A DNA stretch of 64,000 nt, taken from Sinohyriopsis cumingii (lineage: Eukaryota > Mollusca > Bivalvia > Unionida > Unionidae). Positions 27,520 through 39,592 of this stretch are shown one piece after another (position 1 is the first letter of the stretch; each line of letters starts with the position of its first letter). Location of the stretch: assembly GCA_028554795.2 (NCBI GenBank), contig CM068831.1:29536159-29600158 (forward strand), read 5' to 3'. A program made the translations under genes and the position numbers. Under the pieces are notes generated by a model. The model saw only the letters and a list, made by a program, of their open reading frames with translations. It was not told the DNA's origin and ran no database searches.

Positions 27520-29125
27520 GTATATAATACTAATAATAAAAATGAGGACTTTGTATAGCGCCTCATCTTTAGACGCTCTAAGCGCTTTACAACATTAGAC
27601 AACACCTATAAGATGAAAAACATATATAATAATGATATGATTACAAAAACAAACACCGTTAAATTAGAAAACATAAACAACATGCTGAGAATATTTAAGG
27701 TAGGAAGCATTATTAGGTCCTTTAGTTTGTTCTTGCAGTCGAAACAAGTGAGTTTTGAGAGCACTCTTGAATGGGATCACTGTGTCTTTGTGTCTAAGTT
27801 CAGTGGGCAATTCATTCCACGTAGCTGGGCCCTGGTATGCAAAAGAACGCTGTCCATATGACTTTGTTTTCATAGTGGGAATAATGAGTATACGATTGTC
27901 AGAAGAGGAGCATAAGTAGCTTGCTGGTGTCTACACATGGGTGCGATCGGACAGGTATGTTGGACTAGAGTCGGACTGTGAAACGTAACACAGAGAACAA
28001 ACTTTGTGTGTGATTCTGGATCGAATGGATAGCCAGTGTAGGGTACAGAGCAGCGAGGAGGTGTGTTCGGGTCGTCGTACTCTAAGTATGATCCGAGGAG
28101 CTGTGTTTTGAACTTTTGGAAGTTTCTGGAGTAGATATTGAGATGAAACAGACAGAATTGAGTTACAATAGTCCAGTCTTGAAAGTACTAATGAACACAC
28201 AAGTGTTTCAGTGGCATCATCCGAAAGATATTTGCGAATGGAGTTGATGCGTCTCAGCTCAAGATATGCATCCTTGATATATATATATATATATATATAT
28301 ACATAACGATTTAAAGAACTACCGCCCAGTTTCTTATCTCCCTGACATGCTGATGCAGTGTGAGCGTACTGTCCAGAGTAACACCTAGGATTCGTACTGA
28401 TTGTGTGAATTTAATGTTGGTGTTGCTGATATTTATTGCTTGAGGTAATGAGAATGAGAAAATCTTTGTGTTGTGATTAGAATGGCCTCAGTTTTATCAT
28501 CATTCATCTGTAGCTTGTTTTATGTCATCCATGATTTCACATCAGAAATGCACCTCTCTACACCTTGGATGGTAGCATCAACTTCAGTTGGATGGCTAGA
28601 TTTGTATATTTGGGTGCCATCAACGTACAGTTGGTGAAACACTGGATGATGATCTATGACACTTGAGAGCGGCTGAGTGTATAGAATGAAGAGAACCAGT
28701 CCAAGAACAGAGCCCTGTGGAACACCACAACATAGATCAAGTGGGCTGGAGTGTATTATATTTGCAGACACAATTTGTGTCATGTTGACCAAGTAGGACT
28801 TGAACCACATTAAGGCTGTATCATGAATGCCAAATACATGCTGGAGACGGTGAAGTAATATATCATTGTCTACTGTGTCAAATGCTGCAGACAAATCAAG
28901 GAGGGTGATGACTGTAATCTTTCCGCTATTCAAAGCAGAGAGAATGTCAATAACTATTTTTAGGAAGAGTAGTTTCAGTATTGTGGCAAGGGCGATATGC
29001 AGATTGATAAAAGACTGTTTGAATTCAGATGAGATACAAGCTGGGATAGAACAAACTTTTCTAAGATTTTTTATATGAATGGGAGATTAGAAACTGGGCG
29101 GTAGTTCTTTAAATCGTTATGTATA
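27520..29125 (-). mobile_element. 5'-truncated L2/CR1-like LINE
   Basis: Read right to left. Near 29,115-29,080 LKNYRPVSNLPF opens the reverse-transcriptase domain. At 28,933-28,520 come LLDLSAAFDTVDNDILL, GVPQGSVLG and a degraded catalytic box YVDGTQIY where YADD is expected. Then come the thumb region (LDYCNSILS near 28,165) and WNELPTELR near 27,810. The tail from 27,620 down has AGCGCTTTACA-like and GGCGCTATACAAAG blocks and ends in TTATTATTA-like simple sequence near 27,520, which is typical of L2/CR1 3' ends. The loss of both Asp context and frame makes it dead. A short piece (28,279-28,341) is foreign to the order: an inverted copy of the element's own 5' end next to TA repeats. Confidence 0.82.
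28278..28341 (+). repeat. TA repeat plus inverted 40-bp copy of the LINE 5' end
   Basis: At 28,302-28,341 the plus strand carries the same ~40 bases that form the truncated LINE's 5' end on the minus strand at 29,080-29,124, with one or two mismatches. Both copies abut a TATATA tract on the outer side. Removing this block restores a continuous LINE frame (TLHQHV to AYLELRRINSIRKYL), so it is an insertion into the element. Confidence 0.8.
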
Positions 29126-32100
29126 TATATCTATATATACATTACTGAAGTCACAGGCAAACATTCATTTTAAACATAACACAAGCTCAAATACTTCAGC
29201 TATGTGGCAAGACTTCAAAGACGTTAATTGTGTGGCATGTTCAATGACTTTAGCTGGGAGGCAAGATCAAGCCGTACTCAACCAGCTGTCCAGTGGGACA
29301 ATGTGTTGATCAGTTGATAATTTGAACTGTGCTGATATTAACTATGACTGAATTCAGTGGCAAATATATAAGTGATCATTATAAGAGCAAATAAAAGAAC
29401 ACATGTAGCTTTAATTATTTCGCTCTAATAAACGCCCCTGATTCGTATATATCACTTCTTCATTGAAAAAGGTTGCAATCACAGCACCTAAACTTGGAAT
29501 CCCAATAATGATAATCTTTTCCCTTGCAATAGCTTGAACATTATGAATGAAGGGTTCAGGCAAACAAATCATCTTCTCGTTCTGACAGGGTTAAATTGAC
29601 TGGACCGAGTGAACTTTAGTACTTACTGGCATGTAAATTTGCACTTTAAGAAGAAACCTAATATATTTCTACCCTTACGAATGGTTACTAAGCGACCAAG
29701 TTCAGCAATGCATTTAGTATGCGTCAATGATCTATTACTTAATTCGGAAGTTCAACATCGCTTAACACCTAGTGTGCCTCTTTTACCCTATTTGGTGTCA
29801 GCATAGAACCTGCCCGAAAAGAAAGAACGACGACTTCGCGTTTTAGTGGTTGTTTTATGCACAGACTATCGATGGAAGCTTGATGCTAAAGATGTAAAAG
29901 TAATGAAAATATTCCAAATAAATACTGGTGTACATTTCCATTCGAAATAGGTACTTAAAGAATATCCACCGATTCCCACCAACATTCACTTGTCATGCCA
30001 TTTTTATATATTTTTAAAACACAACATGCCAGGACGCCAGATACATCGGCGAAGCTTATTTGTACATAACCAAGAAGAAATGTTTGTATTCAATCAGCAA
30101 TGTTGTTGTGTATGGTGCTCTTGAGTAGATGCCTACAATGTTTGTTTAGCTGAAGTCGATTACTTAGCTCGAACTTTGTTTGATCTTGAGGTAGTTATGA
30201 TCCTTCATTAGAATGCATATTGCCAAGATTTAAGGTGCAATCTATTTTTATATTTAAATATATATCTGCTGACATGGTTGCATTAGCGTGAAAATGCATT
30301 TTATAAAGCTTCAGAATCTTGATAATAAATGTGATCTGAAGCGACATGTCGGAAACCATATAAATGTAATGTTTCTGTCTTTCAACTTCTCCCACGTCTA
30401 AATAATTAGGATGTATGATAGTTCATTGGCATGGAAAGTTAGTCCATATTTAAAGGACACATTGATTACTTGAAGTGTGCAAATGAACTTTATTGAATTT
30501 CAAGCATTGTACCTAATTATATATTATCACATTATAATAGAATATATTATTTGCATGTTTTTGATTCATGTACGCATTACGCTTGTGTCCGAGATATTGG
30601 GCACTTTAGAAAGGATCTAAGTAATAACACTGAGAGGTGTACTATACGAAATACAGCGAGAACAGGTACGCGTAACCGTTCCATCTCACTGGTGACAATG
30701 ACCTCTGATGAGAAAAGAACTTTCAATCAAATCCCCGTGTCTGAATCTCAATGTCTCCGAAAACCTAAGATACGTGGCTCCATTATTCCCATTAAAAGTA
30801 CTTGAACTCAGTATGAAAGATCGCACACTGCATGATTGATATTCACTTTGCATAACAAATAAAACAAGTCTGCTTCATTTTCAATGCGTATCGATAATGG
30901 TTGCACCAGACAGCTATGGCGTGTCAAATGCAATCGTAGCCATAGCAACGTATACCAGAGTTGTCATGTGCACAAGGATTGCTGCGAAGCTAAAACTAAC
31001 GAAATCTCCAACACAAACCATGTTGACATGTCAAGTTTATGGTGCCAATGAATGTAACATTTGAAGGAATGTTGGAATACAAAATATAACCAAGAAATAG
31101 GGGCAGAATATGTCACCGACAGAATACGTCAAGAAAAAGTAATATATGTTTTCAGTACGAAAGGTAAATTAACAGATTCCAAAAAATTATGAAACAATAA
31201 TGATAACACAAACGATATAATGTTCACAAATATACAAACGTCAACTGAACGTTCTCTGTATTCATTATTGTGGTTTTTGAATGTTTCATTATAGATAGGT
31301 ACAAATTTGAAACCAGCAATCTTACAAGTCAGAGAAAATTAAAGCCTCCGAAATCAGTTCGAAAACAGAAAATAAACAATGCCAACAAAAGTTAAGCGGG
31401 GGTCACACTTGTATTGTAGTCTTTGAAGAAGCTATGCAAAATCGCAAAATTAGTTATTATATATATAAGGATCACGAATCATACAGCGTTCACAGACTTA
31501 GATAAGATTTCAAGATACAGACCAAACAATACCAAAATTGGAATGCACTTTGCAAAAACAAAGACAACTATGATGTCCACTAGGGAATTTCAATATTCAC
31601 ATACGACTTAGTTTAGCGCTAAACATGATACAAAAGGTTGTTGAAGAGTCTGCCATTACATGAGCTCAGTCAATAATTTATCTGGTTATATATTTGTGTT
31701 CGCAAATCCTTCTGTAGGGAAGTATCTCTCTTCTACAGAATTGCCCTTAATTAATCTTTATATGGTAAATCTCTAAAGTTCAGTTAGCCATATAGTCATG
31801 CCACTTGGTTATGGATATATTTTGATGCATACACCAAACTAAATTTAATGGAATAGGCATTGTTTTGTTTTTCTTTCTCGTCATCATTTTATTTTTTATA
31901 TTTATTCTTTCCTACTTTGTATATATCAATTCTGTCACAAAGTTCTAAATCATTTTGACATTATTCAATTTTTAAACAAGTTTAAATGTCATACGTTTGA
32001 AAATTATGACATTTCAAATGCAAAATTTTATTTCAAGTCATTTTCCTTTCCTAATTATAGATATTAAATTTTTGAGATGCTGCGTGTTTCATCATTTTAG

Positions 32101-32204
32101 TATTATCATTCAAATCTTTAAAAGAGAACTGTAATTATTTTCATAGGTTCTACCTCACTTTCTGTTATATGTATCATGCTTGTGTTGTCCTCGTCTTCTT
32201 CATA
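29126..32204. other. AT-rich DNA, no gene recognised
   Basis: No gene or known repeat recognised. One regulatory-type motif is noted at 30,936 (separate entry). Minus-strand sequence just below 32,205 stays lysine-rich in patches (EEDEDNTSMIHITESEVEP near 32,200-32,120) and may continue the coding remnant to the right, but it quickly becomes unreadable. The ORF at 30,551-30,805 (+) shows no motif. Confidence 0.4.
30936..30949. promoter_or_regulatory. Perfect RFX X-box-like motif
   Basis: GTAGCCATAGCAAC fits the X-box pattern GTNRCC-N2-RGYAAC bound by RFX factors at ciliary gene promoters in animals. No ciliary or other gene is visible downstream on either strand. A rough count suggests such a match is expected by chance about once per few hundred kilobases, so it may be meaningless. 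Confidence 0.2.
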
Positions 32205-32700
32205 AATTTTTAATTTCTTTCTTCTTATACAGTTTTGTCCAAGTTCCAGTGTCAACCCCTATCTTACTGTACAAGTCAGTATCATTTCTGCTAAAATCGT
32301 TAGTATATTTCAGTTCAATTGTATCTTTAAATTCCGTTAATAATTCCCCGTCCAAGATTGATGTTTTAAAGTTGTAATATCTTCAAAAACACCCACTTTT
32401 AATCATCTGGTTAGTTGGTTGTAAATATGTGTTGTTTACAAGGCTTTGATAGCATTAAGAAGTTCGTTAAACTATTATTGATCCTGTAGAAAACTTTTGC
32501 CGCCCATCTTATTTTGTTGTTTGCAAAGTCTGACTTTATATCGTTACTACTCTTTTCAATAGCTAAATATGCATTGTCGACCTATTCTGGCCAAGTTGTA
32601 ATCTCTTTCAAGTTATTATCATCGCAGGCTGTTAATCGTTAAGAACAAACTCGTCTTTGTTCAAAATTACCAGAGGCTGCATCAGTTATTTAGACCGGGA
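32205..32700 (-). pseudogene. Broken coding remnant, family not recognised
   Basis: Two adjoining minus-strand frames read like real protein. From about 32,625 down: NLKEITTWPE, a stop, then AYLAIEKSSNDIKSDFANNK, WAAKVFYRINNSLTNFL. After a one-base shift near 32,450: SILDGELLTEFKDTIELKY, DLYSKIGVDTGTWTKLYKKK, and a stop near 32,206. The composition (acidic/lysine-rich, with spaced hydrophobics) and the continuity across only one stop and one shift argue for a decayed gene rather than chance. I do not recognise the family. It could belong to a large DNA transposon or virus-like element, but no neighbour supports that. Confidence 0.4.
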
Positions 32701-34729
32701 TCACTTCAATTGTTGATTATTTTCCTATTTTAGTACCGGATATATTTCATTCTGTGATACGATTAAGAAAGACGCAGCTGCGGCATACCATATATCATTT
32801 TTGGGAAATCACAGTATGAAATGTATTACGTATTTGTTTAGTACAAAACGTACAGTTATTATATACCAGATATGCTTCAGAAGCGACGCTATGAAAATTA
32901 AATTAACTATTTCAGCCCAGACACACCCTTTTGGTAAATTCATCTCCGTTTCGTAGACTAATCAAAAAAATGTATGAATGACATAAGCGGGCGGTAGGAT
33001 TTGATTTACCCAATATGTGGCAGGAAATTACATTTCTGACATTCGTAAAGTCTTAGACTCTCTCTGAAAACATAGCAAGTTCGATTCAGCATTGCATCGC
33101 AGCAAGATTATCGTTATTGTCATGGAAATAATGGGAAATAACTTCAGGAAAACTCGAACAGTGTCAAGTGAAATTTCCGTTAGTAAAATCTATTTTCCAT
33201 GGCTAAAATGGAATCCAGTTTCTATGTATCTGTTTTAGCTCAAAATGATGATCATTGTTTGTTTATGCTGCATGTATGCTTCTATAGGCCGACACACGCA
33301 AAAAATATAGTGATGTATATAGTTTCACATAAGAAAATACTGGAATGAAAGAAATACTAAAACCATTTAGCTCTTAAAGTTAAATAATTAAAACCTAAGT
33401 AAGGTTAATTTGAGGATAAAGTTGATCTTAATTGTGTCCGCTATTTATGTAGTTATTGTTTCTAGCTTGTTGTGTCAATGAATAATTACACACCTAAGTA
33501 TCTATATCAGCTGAAAGTTATATGCACCATTTACTCTGTGGGAAACATATTTGTACATGCATGTTTTGAGAATATATTCCTTACGCTGTTCAATTTGTTA
33601 ATGAGACTAGTGTCCAATCGTTTATAAAGAAACTCACGGTGCATGACACAAAGCCTCCATGAAACATATTTTAACTGGTCAAAAATGTAACAATGTTGAT
33701 TAGTCACCAAGGAAATATTGTTGGATGTATATGATTGATTTAGTTAATATAAATGTCATGCTTTTAAAGTTTCAGTAACCCAAAATAGTATTTACTGACG
33801 ATATGATTTGTATCTTATGATGTCTGTTAAACCCTAGTAATTTATTATAGTATTACGATTCTAGGTCTCAATACATGTAATATAAATAAGTAAATCCAGT
33901 AAAATCAACAACCAGCAACATTTGCAATGTATTTTCCTACAATACCAAATGAATATTAAAAAGGCATAACATTGTGAAGAAAATTTCGAATAATCGTACA
34001 TCTGTTATCGCAATTACATATAAGCATAGAATGTTCAGAATAATGTACAGTATTCTTAAAAGTCCTAAAGGAATGCAATAATGAAGTCCACAATGTCATT
34101 GAATAAGTGTACAAAATTACAAAGTAATATAATAATCAAAATTTCAATAATCGTGTTTGTAATTCACATGAATACATTATATAACTAATTCCTCTTTAAA
34201 GATATCTGAGTTTAACTATTCAACTGATCACACATTCTTCCACCAAACTGTCATAAAACATTAATGAGTTTTTTGTGTGTGGTCAAATCCATATTTAAAC
34301 ACATTTTTATTTTACCTCTATCACAATCGAATGTGAAGATTTTTAACGGAAAAAGCAAACATGTCTAACAATAAGTACGACTTATCGTCAACTCATCTGC
34401 TAGACAAACTGCATGTGTCCAACGTAAAATCATGAGCACATGTTAATCACGCGATATAAACTAAACGTACATACATAACAACGGTGTTACGCTTGTTAGG
34501 AGTTATTTCAACCTTTGAATTGTGCTTAAGACATGAAAACGTTACTCATTCTTCATCTACGTTTTAAATAAGATCCGAATGTCAAACAGCTCTTGTTTTA
34601 AGTTTTATTGCTGATTGATTACATTATATGTTTTATTTTATTGGACAAATTGGAATATCCGTTCTTGGGGCATCCTCTTTACGTGCTCGAGTTATCTGAT
34701 CCTGCTCATCTTGATCTTCAGTGAAATTT
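32701..34729. other. AT-rich DNA, nothing recognised
   Basis: I see no gene, RNA or repeat that I can support in this stretch beyond short homopolymer runs. Confidence 0.45.
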
Positions 34730-35055
34730 TACATCCCAGCTTTGCAGATAGGTTCACGTTGGAGATCTTGTTTGGTCACTAGATGCTGTAGATGTTATGG
34801 CGGCAGCTATTATGAAATGAATTTTCGCTCCTCATATCTGCCTTCACTATTCTACAACACTCAAAGCCGTATAACTGTACATAATATACGTTGCTGCTGT
34901 GACGTCTCCTATTTGTCTTGAAGCTGTATTATTTTGATTTCCATATAGGGCGTGGTCTGCTGATAGCAGCTCTGGCTTCATTTTAACCAGGCCTTAATGT
35001 CCTTATGGCAGCAATGTTGTTCCTAATTAGGCTACCCAGGTAGGTGAAATCCTCT
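34730..35055 (-). mobile_element. LINE fragment (reverse-transcriptase C-terminal region)
   Basis: Minus-strand conceptual translation from 35,055 down gives VEDFTYLGSLIRNN, then ISRPRPIWKS..YSFKT, QLYGFECCRIVKADM and FHNSC..NIYSI. This matches the order TYLGS - RLRPIWKS - LLYGSECW - KADM - FHNGCLR seen in another common invertebrate LINE family. Stops and shifts are present. Both ends are truncated. It ends about 280 bp before the giant inverted repeat and is separated from it by a CATA microsatellite. Confidence 0.65.
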
Positions 35056-35186
35056 ACAAATCAAGCACCTCTTTATATTATAATGATTGGAAGATATGAA
35101 TGCAGATGAACGATACATGTCCACGAATTTAGATGCATATGATTTTCAGGACTCTAATGACTCGCCTGCATCCATCCAGCAATACG

Positions 35187-35292
35187 TACGTACGTACATA
35201 CATACATACATACATACATCCACTGATTCATGCATGCACGCACTCACGTACGTCCGTACATACATGCATGCATGCATGCATGCATACATACA

Positions 35293-35323
<31 letters not shown>
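35187..35323. repeat. CATA/TGCA microsatellite flanking the giant inverted repeat
   Basis: Imperfect CATA, CGTA and TGCATGCA units. It ends about 10 bp before the left end of the giant inverted repeat, and no equivalent tract lies beyond the right end. Long open frames of YIHTYIHT-type on both strands are artefacts of this repeat. Confidence 0.95.
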
Positions 35324-35324
<1 letters not shown>

Positions 35325-35340
35325 GACAGTGCATATGAGT

Positions 35341-35690
35341 AGTAAATGGGGGCACCCTAGCGACAATGGGAATTAGCATGACAAGACCCCTTGGGCAACT
35401 CTAGCGACAATGGAAAATTAACATGGAGAAAAATCGTGGGACAATCTGGCGACAAGGGAAATTAACATGGAGAAAAATCGTGGGTCACTCTAGCGACAAG
35501 GGGAATTTAACATGGAACTATAGTGTGGGTCTGTCTAGCGACAAGGGGAAATTAACATGGGAATAGAGTTTGGGTCTGCCTAGGGACAAGGGGAATTGAA
35601 CATATGGAAATTGAACATGGTGGGTCTGTATAGCGTCAAGGGGAATTGAACATGGTGGGATTGTCTAGGGACAATGATGGTAGAGGGTCA
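35341..35690 (+). repeat. Tip tandem repeats (~46-bp units), left arm
   Basis: About seven or eight imperfect units, each with CTAGCGACAA.GGG, then AATT.AACATGG, then a variable middle. The array begins immediately at the arm end. Tandem repeats at the tips of long inverted repeats are a hallmark of foldback (FB) and Galileo-type elements. Confidence 0.85.
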
Positions 35691-35999
35691 AACACAACAG
35701 AGACAGAAACATACATACACTAGTACAAGCGTGAGATTTATATATAAAGCATTACCAAGACCTGAAATCTTGCTGGGGTGTTCAAAAATTTGCATAATTG
35801 TAATGATGCTATAAATAGCTATAATCAAGGAAATGCTCAACGACAAAATGGATGTGACTAAAAGTAACGCTAAAATGACGAAATTGTCCCAGAATTTAAA
35901 GGAAAATAAACATATCCCCGAAAATTAAGTTACAATGGTTTAGACTAAAATGGATAAAATTAGTAACTACTTACAATATCAACTTCTGTGACGATCGTG

Positions 36000-36240
36000 A
36001 ACAAATACCTATGTATCTATAATCAGCTGAAATTCCTATGAAATCCCACTATCTATTTATAGCTCCAACTTGTGGGTTTTTCCTTTGGAAAATCCCACTA
36101 TCTTTTTATAGCCTCAGCTTGAGTGACGTTCCTGTTTATGAATTCTAGTATATATGTATAGCTACAAAATGTGGAAATCCCCAAGTCGATATTTATAGTC
36201 TCAAAATTTCCAGCGTCAGTGACGTCACTGTACTGAACAC
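36000..36240 (+). repeat. ~60-bp repeat block with TATA-like units, left arm
   Basis: Three or four imperfect units carry ATCCCACTATCT.TTTATAGC followed by CA.CTTG. The mirror copy is at 46,380-46,620. The block ends in CAGTGACGTCACTG (left arm ~36,216-36,229; a slightly shifted mirror near 46,391), which contains the CRE core TGACGTCA. TATA-like words plus a CRE suggest a regulatory role, but no transcript starts can be seen. Confidence 0.6.
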
Positions 36241-36360
36241 TAGGGGATAAATGTCAACAGTGTTGCAAGTGGCTGACCTGAATACACGCTACTGCAGGTA
36301 GGTAGGTAGAGTGTATCTGATAGGGATAAAGTGAGTTTTTATAGGGACAAACAGAGACCA

Positions 36361-36659
36361 ATACACACACACATGCACGCACACACACACACACAACGTA
36401 CGCGCGCAGACATACGCACACACACACACACACACACACAGAGAGGGAAGAGGAAAAAACAAACCCAAAATATACTATCAATACAGAAGGGAGATAACAC
36501 AAACCCCAAATAAACTATCAACACAAACGTACGCGAACGCATACAAACCCCAAATATACTATTCACACAACGTCGCTAACGCATACAAACCCCAAATATG
36601 CTATCCACACTCGGGAGGAAGAAGAAAAAACAACCAAATATACGATCTACACAACGTAC

Positions 36660-36705
<46 letters not shown>

Positions 36706-37390
36706 GGAAGAGGAAAAAACAAACCCAAAATATACTATCAACACAGAAGGGAGATAATACAAACCCCAAATAAACTATCCACACAAACGTACGCGAACGC
36801 ATACAAACCCCAAATATGCTATCCACACTCGGGAGGAAGAAGAAAAAAACAACCAAATATACGATCTACACAACGTACGCGAACAAACACACACACACAC
36901 ACATACACACACACACAGAGGGAAGAGTCAAAAACAAACCCCAAATATACTATCAACACAGAAGGGAGATAATACAAACCCCAAATAAACTATCCACACA
37001 AACGTACGCGAACGCATACAAACCCCAAATATACTATTCACACAACGTCGCTAACGCATACAAACCCCAAATATGCTATCCACACTCGGGAGGAAGAAGA
37101 AAAAAACAACCAAATATACGATCTACACAACGTACGCGAACAAACACACACAGACACATACACACACAAAGAGGGAAGAGTCAAAAACAAACCCCAAATA
37201 TACTATCAACACAGAAGGGAGATAATACAAACCCCAAATAAACTATCAACACAAACGTACGCGAACGCATACAAACCCCAAATATACTATTCACACAACG
37301 TCGCTAACGCATACAAACCCCAAATATGCTATCCACACTCGGGAGGAAGAAGAAAAAACAACCAAATATACGATCTACACAACGTACGCG

Positions 37391-37435
<45 letters not shown>

Positions 37436-38755
37436 GGAAGAGGAAAAAACAAACCCCAAATATACTATCCACACAGAAGGGAGATAATACAAACCCCAAA
37501 TAAACTATCCACACAAACGTACGCGAACGCATACAAACCCCAAATATACTATCAACACAGAAGGGAGATAATACAAACCCCAAATAAACTATCCACACAA
37601 ACGTACGCGAAGGCATACAAACCCCAAATATGCTATCCACGCTCGGGAGGAAGAAGAAAAAAACAACCAAATATACGATCTACACAACGTACGCGAACAA
37701 ACACACACACACACACACACATACACACAGAGGGAAGAGTCAAAAACAAACCCCAAATATACTATCAACACAGAAGGGAGATAATACAAACCCCAAATAA
37801 ACTATCCACACAAACGTACGCGAACGCATACAAACCCCAAATATACTATTCACACAATGTCTCTAACGCATACAAACCCCAAATATGCTATCCACACTCG
37901 GGAGGAAGAAAAAAAAAAAAAACAGCCAAATATACGATCTACACAACGTGCGCGAACAAACACACACACACACACATACACACACACAGAGGGAAGAGGC
38001 AAAAACAAACCCCAAATATACTATCAACACAGAAGGGAGATAATACAAAACCCAAATAAACTATCCACACAAACGTACGCAAACACATACAAACCACAAA
38101 TATGCTATCAACACAGAAGGGAGATAATACAAACCCCAAATAAACTATCCACACAAACGTACGCGAACGCATACAAACCCCAAATATACTATCAACACAG
38201 AAGGGAGATAATACAAACCCCAAATAAACTATCCACACAAACGTACGCGAACGCATACAAACCCCAAATATGCTATCCACACTCGGGAGGAAGAAGAAAA
38301 AAACAACCAAATATACGATCTACACAACGTACGCGAACAAACACACACACACACATACACATACACACAGAGGGAAGAGTCAAAAACAAACCCCAAATAT
38401 ACTATCAACACAGAAGGGAGATAATACAAACCCCAAATAAACTATCCATACAAACGTACGCGAACGCATACAAAGCCCAAATATACGATTCACACAATGT
38501 CTCTAACGCATACAAACCCCAAATATGCTATCCACACTCGGGAGGAAGAAGAAAAAAAAACAGCCAAATATACGATCTACACAACGTGCGCGAACAAACA
38601 CACACACACACACATACACACACACAGAGGGAAGAGGCAAAAACAAACCCCAAATATACTATCAACACAGAAGGGAGATAATACAAACCCCAAATAAACT
38701 ATCCACACAAACGTACGCGAACGCATACAAACCCCAAATATACTATCAATACAGA
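36361..38755 (+). repeat. CA-rich higher-order satellite, left arm (~8 copies)
   Basis: Composite units of roughly 220-390 bp contain CAAACCCCAAATATACTATC words, an ACAGAAGGGAGATAATAC block, ACGTACGCGAACGCATAC, a CTCGGGAGGAAGAAG block, CAACCAAATATACGATC and an inner CA microsatellite of variable length. The GGGAGGAAG block occurs eight times (36,611 to 38,540). Long open frames here, up to 274 codons on the plus strand and 123 on the minus, are low-complexity products of the repeat (NPKYTI, HTHTHT, CVCVCV) and are not genes. Confidence 0.93.
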
Positions 38756-39195
38756 GTGAAGAAGAAAAAGTTTTTTGAAAGCACCTAAGCCCTCACCTGC
38801 AATGACCAACTCTGCCAAACACCTACACCCCACCCCCACTCCCAACACTACAAAACCCATTTAACCCGTTATTTTATGGCATCAGTGTGTGATTTAGGAA
38901 ACATCAAGACACAAAATGATGGATGAATAGACTGACTATTGTTTACCGACTTGCATGCCTAAAGAGCGTGCGTGAAGGAAAACATCCTTCCGTTTCAATT
39001 CTAACTAAAACATGATCCAGAGGGATAGAGAGAGGTGAAAGAGCACAATTTCATAAAGTGTGAGTAAAAACAAAACACGCCATCCTTATTATACAATGTC
39101 AAGACCAAGAGACACTTACGTTTTCTTTCTGGTCTATTCTCTTTTAGAAGTTAGTATGAAATTTCACATCAGGGCCAACGCATCGGCTCACATTG

Positions 39196-39592
39196 TCAAT
39201 TTTTCCATTTCCATGTCTTTACTGGCACAAGTTCTCTATCATCTTCAATTTCTTCTTCTTCTGAATCCCTCATCTCTGTTTCGTCTTGTTTTTGTTTCTT
39301 CTCTTTTCTCGTAGGGCACTCTGAATTCCAGTGTCCTTTCTCCTGACAACGATATTAGGTATCTTGACTTTTGTCTCTCTTTCTTAGACGAAGCAGGTAT
39401 TCTGGAGACAAATACCCATTTACCTTTGCAGATATAGCAAACTTCATTAGCACTTACACACTTTCGTATGACTCTCATCAAATCAACGATCAAAAGAGTA
39501 AGTTTTGTTGCCACTTTCGCATGTGAATTATGCTTTCGTATGACTTTTAGCAAATATTTGACCAGCAGGTCGATCTGTGCTGACTCTTCCAT
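39196..39592 (-). pseudogene. Gag-like zinc-knuckle gene, left-arm copy
   Basis: Mirror copy of 44,472-44,868 with the same ATG, the same +1 shift and the same missing first Cys. It differs by a few substitutions, for example Asp for Glu near the end of the first frame. The lesions were therefore present before the arms duplicated, or have been homogenised by gene conversion. The TATA box is at about 39,646-39,652. Confidence 0.5.

Noticed and set aside
35087-35342. Overlapping YIHTYIHT-type ORFs
   Set aside because: Artefacts of the CATA microsatellite beside the giant repeat.
36361-38755. Long open frames (up to 274 codons on plus, 123 on minus) across the left satellite, and similar frames at 45,276-46,281
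   Set aside because: They are products of the satellite and its CA tracts (HTHTHT, CVCVCV, NPKYTI) and occur on both strands. There is no sequence complexity typical of a gene.
36361-38755. CRISPR array
   Set aside because: The repeats are composite, unequal in length and contain microsatellites, with no unique spacers of uniform size. The window is eukaryotic.
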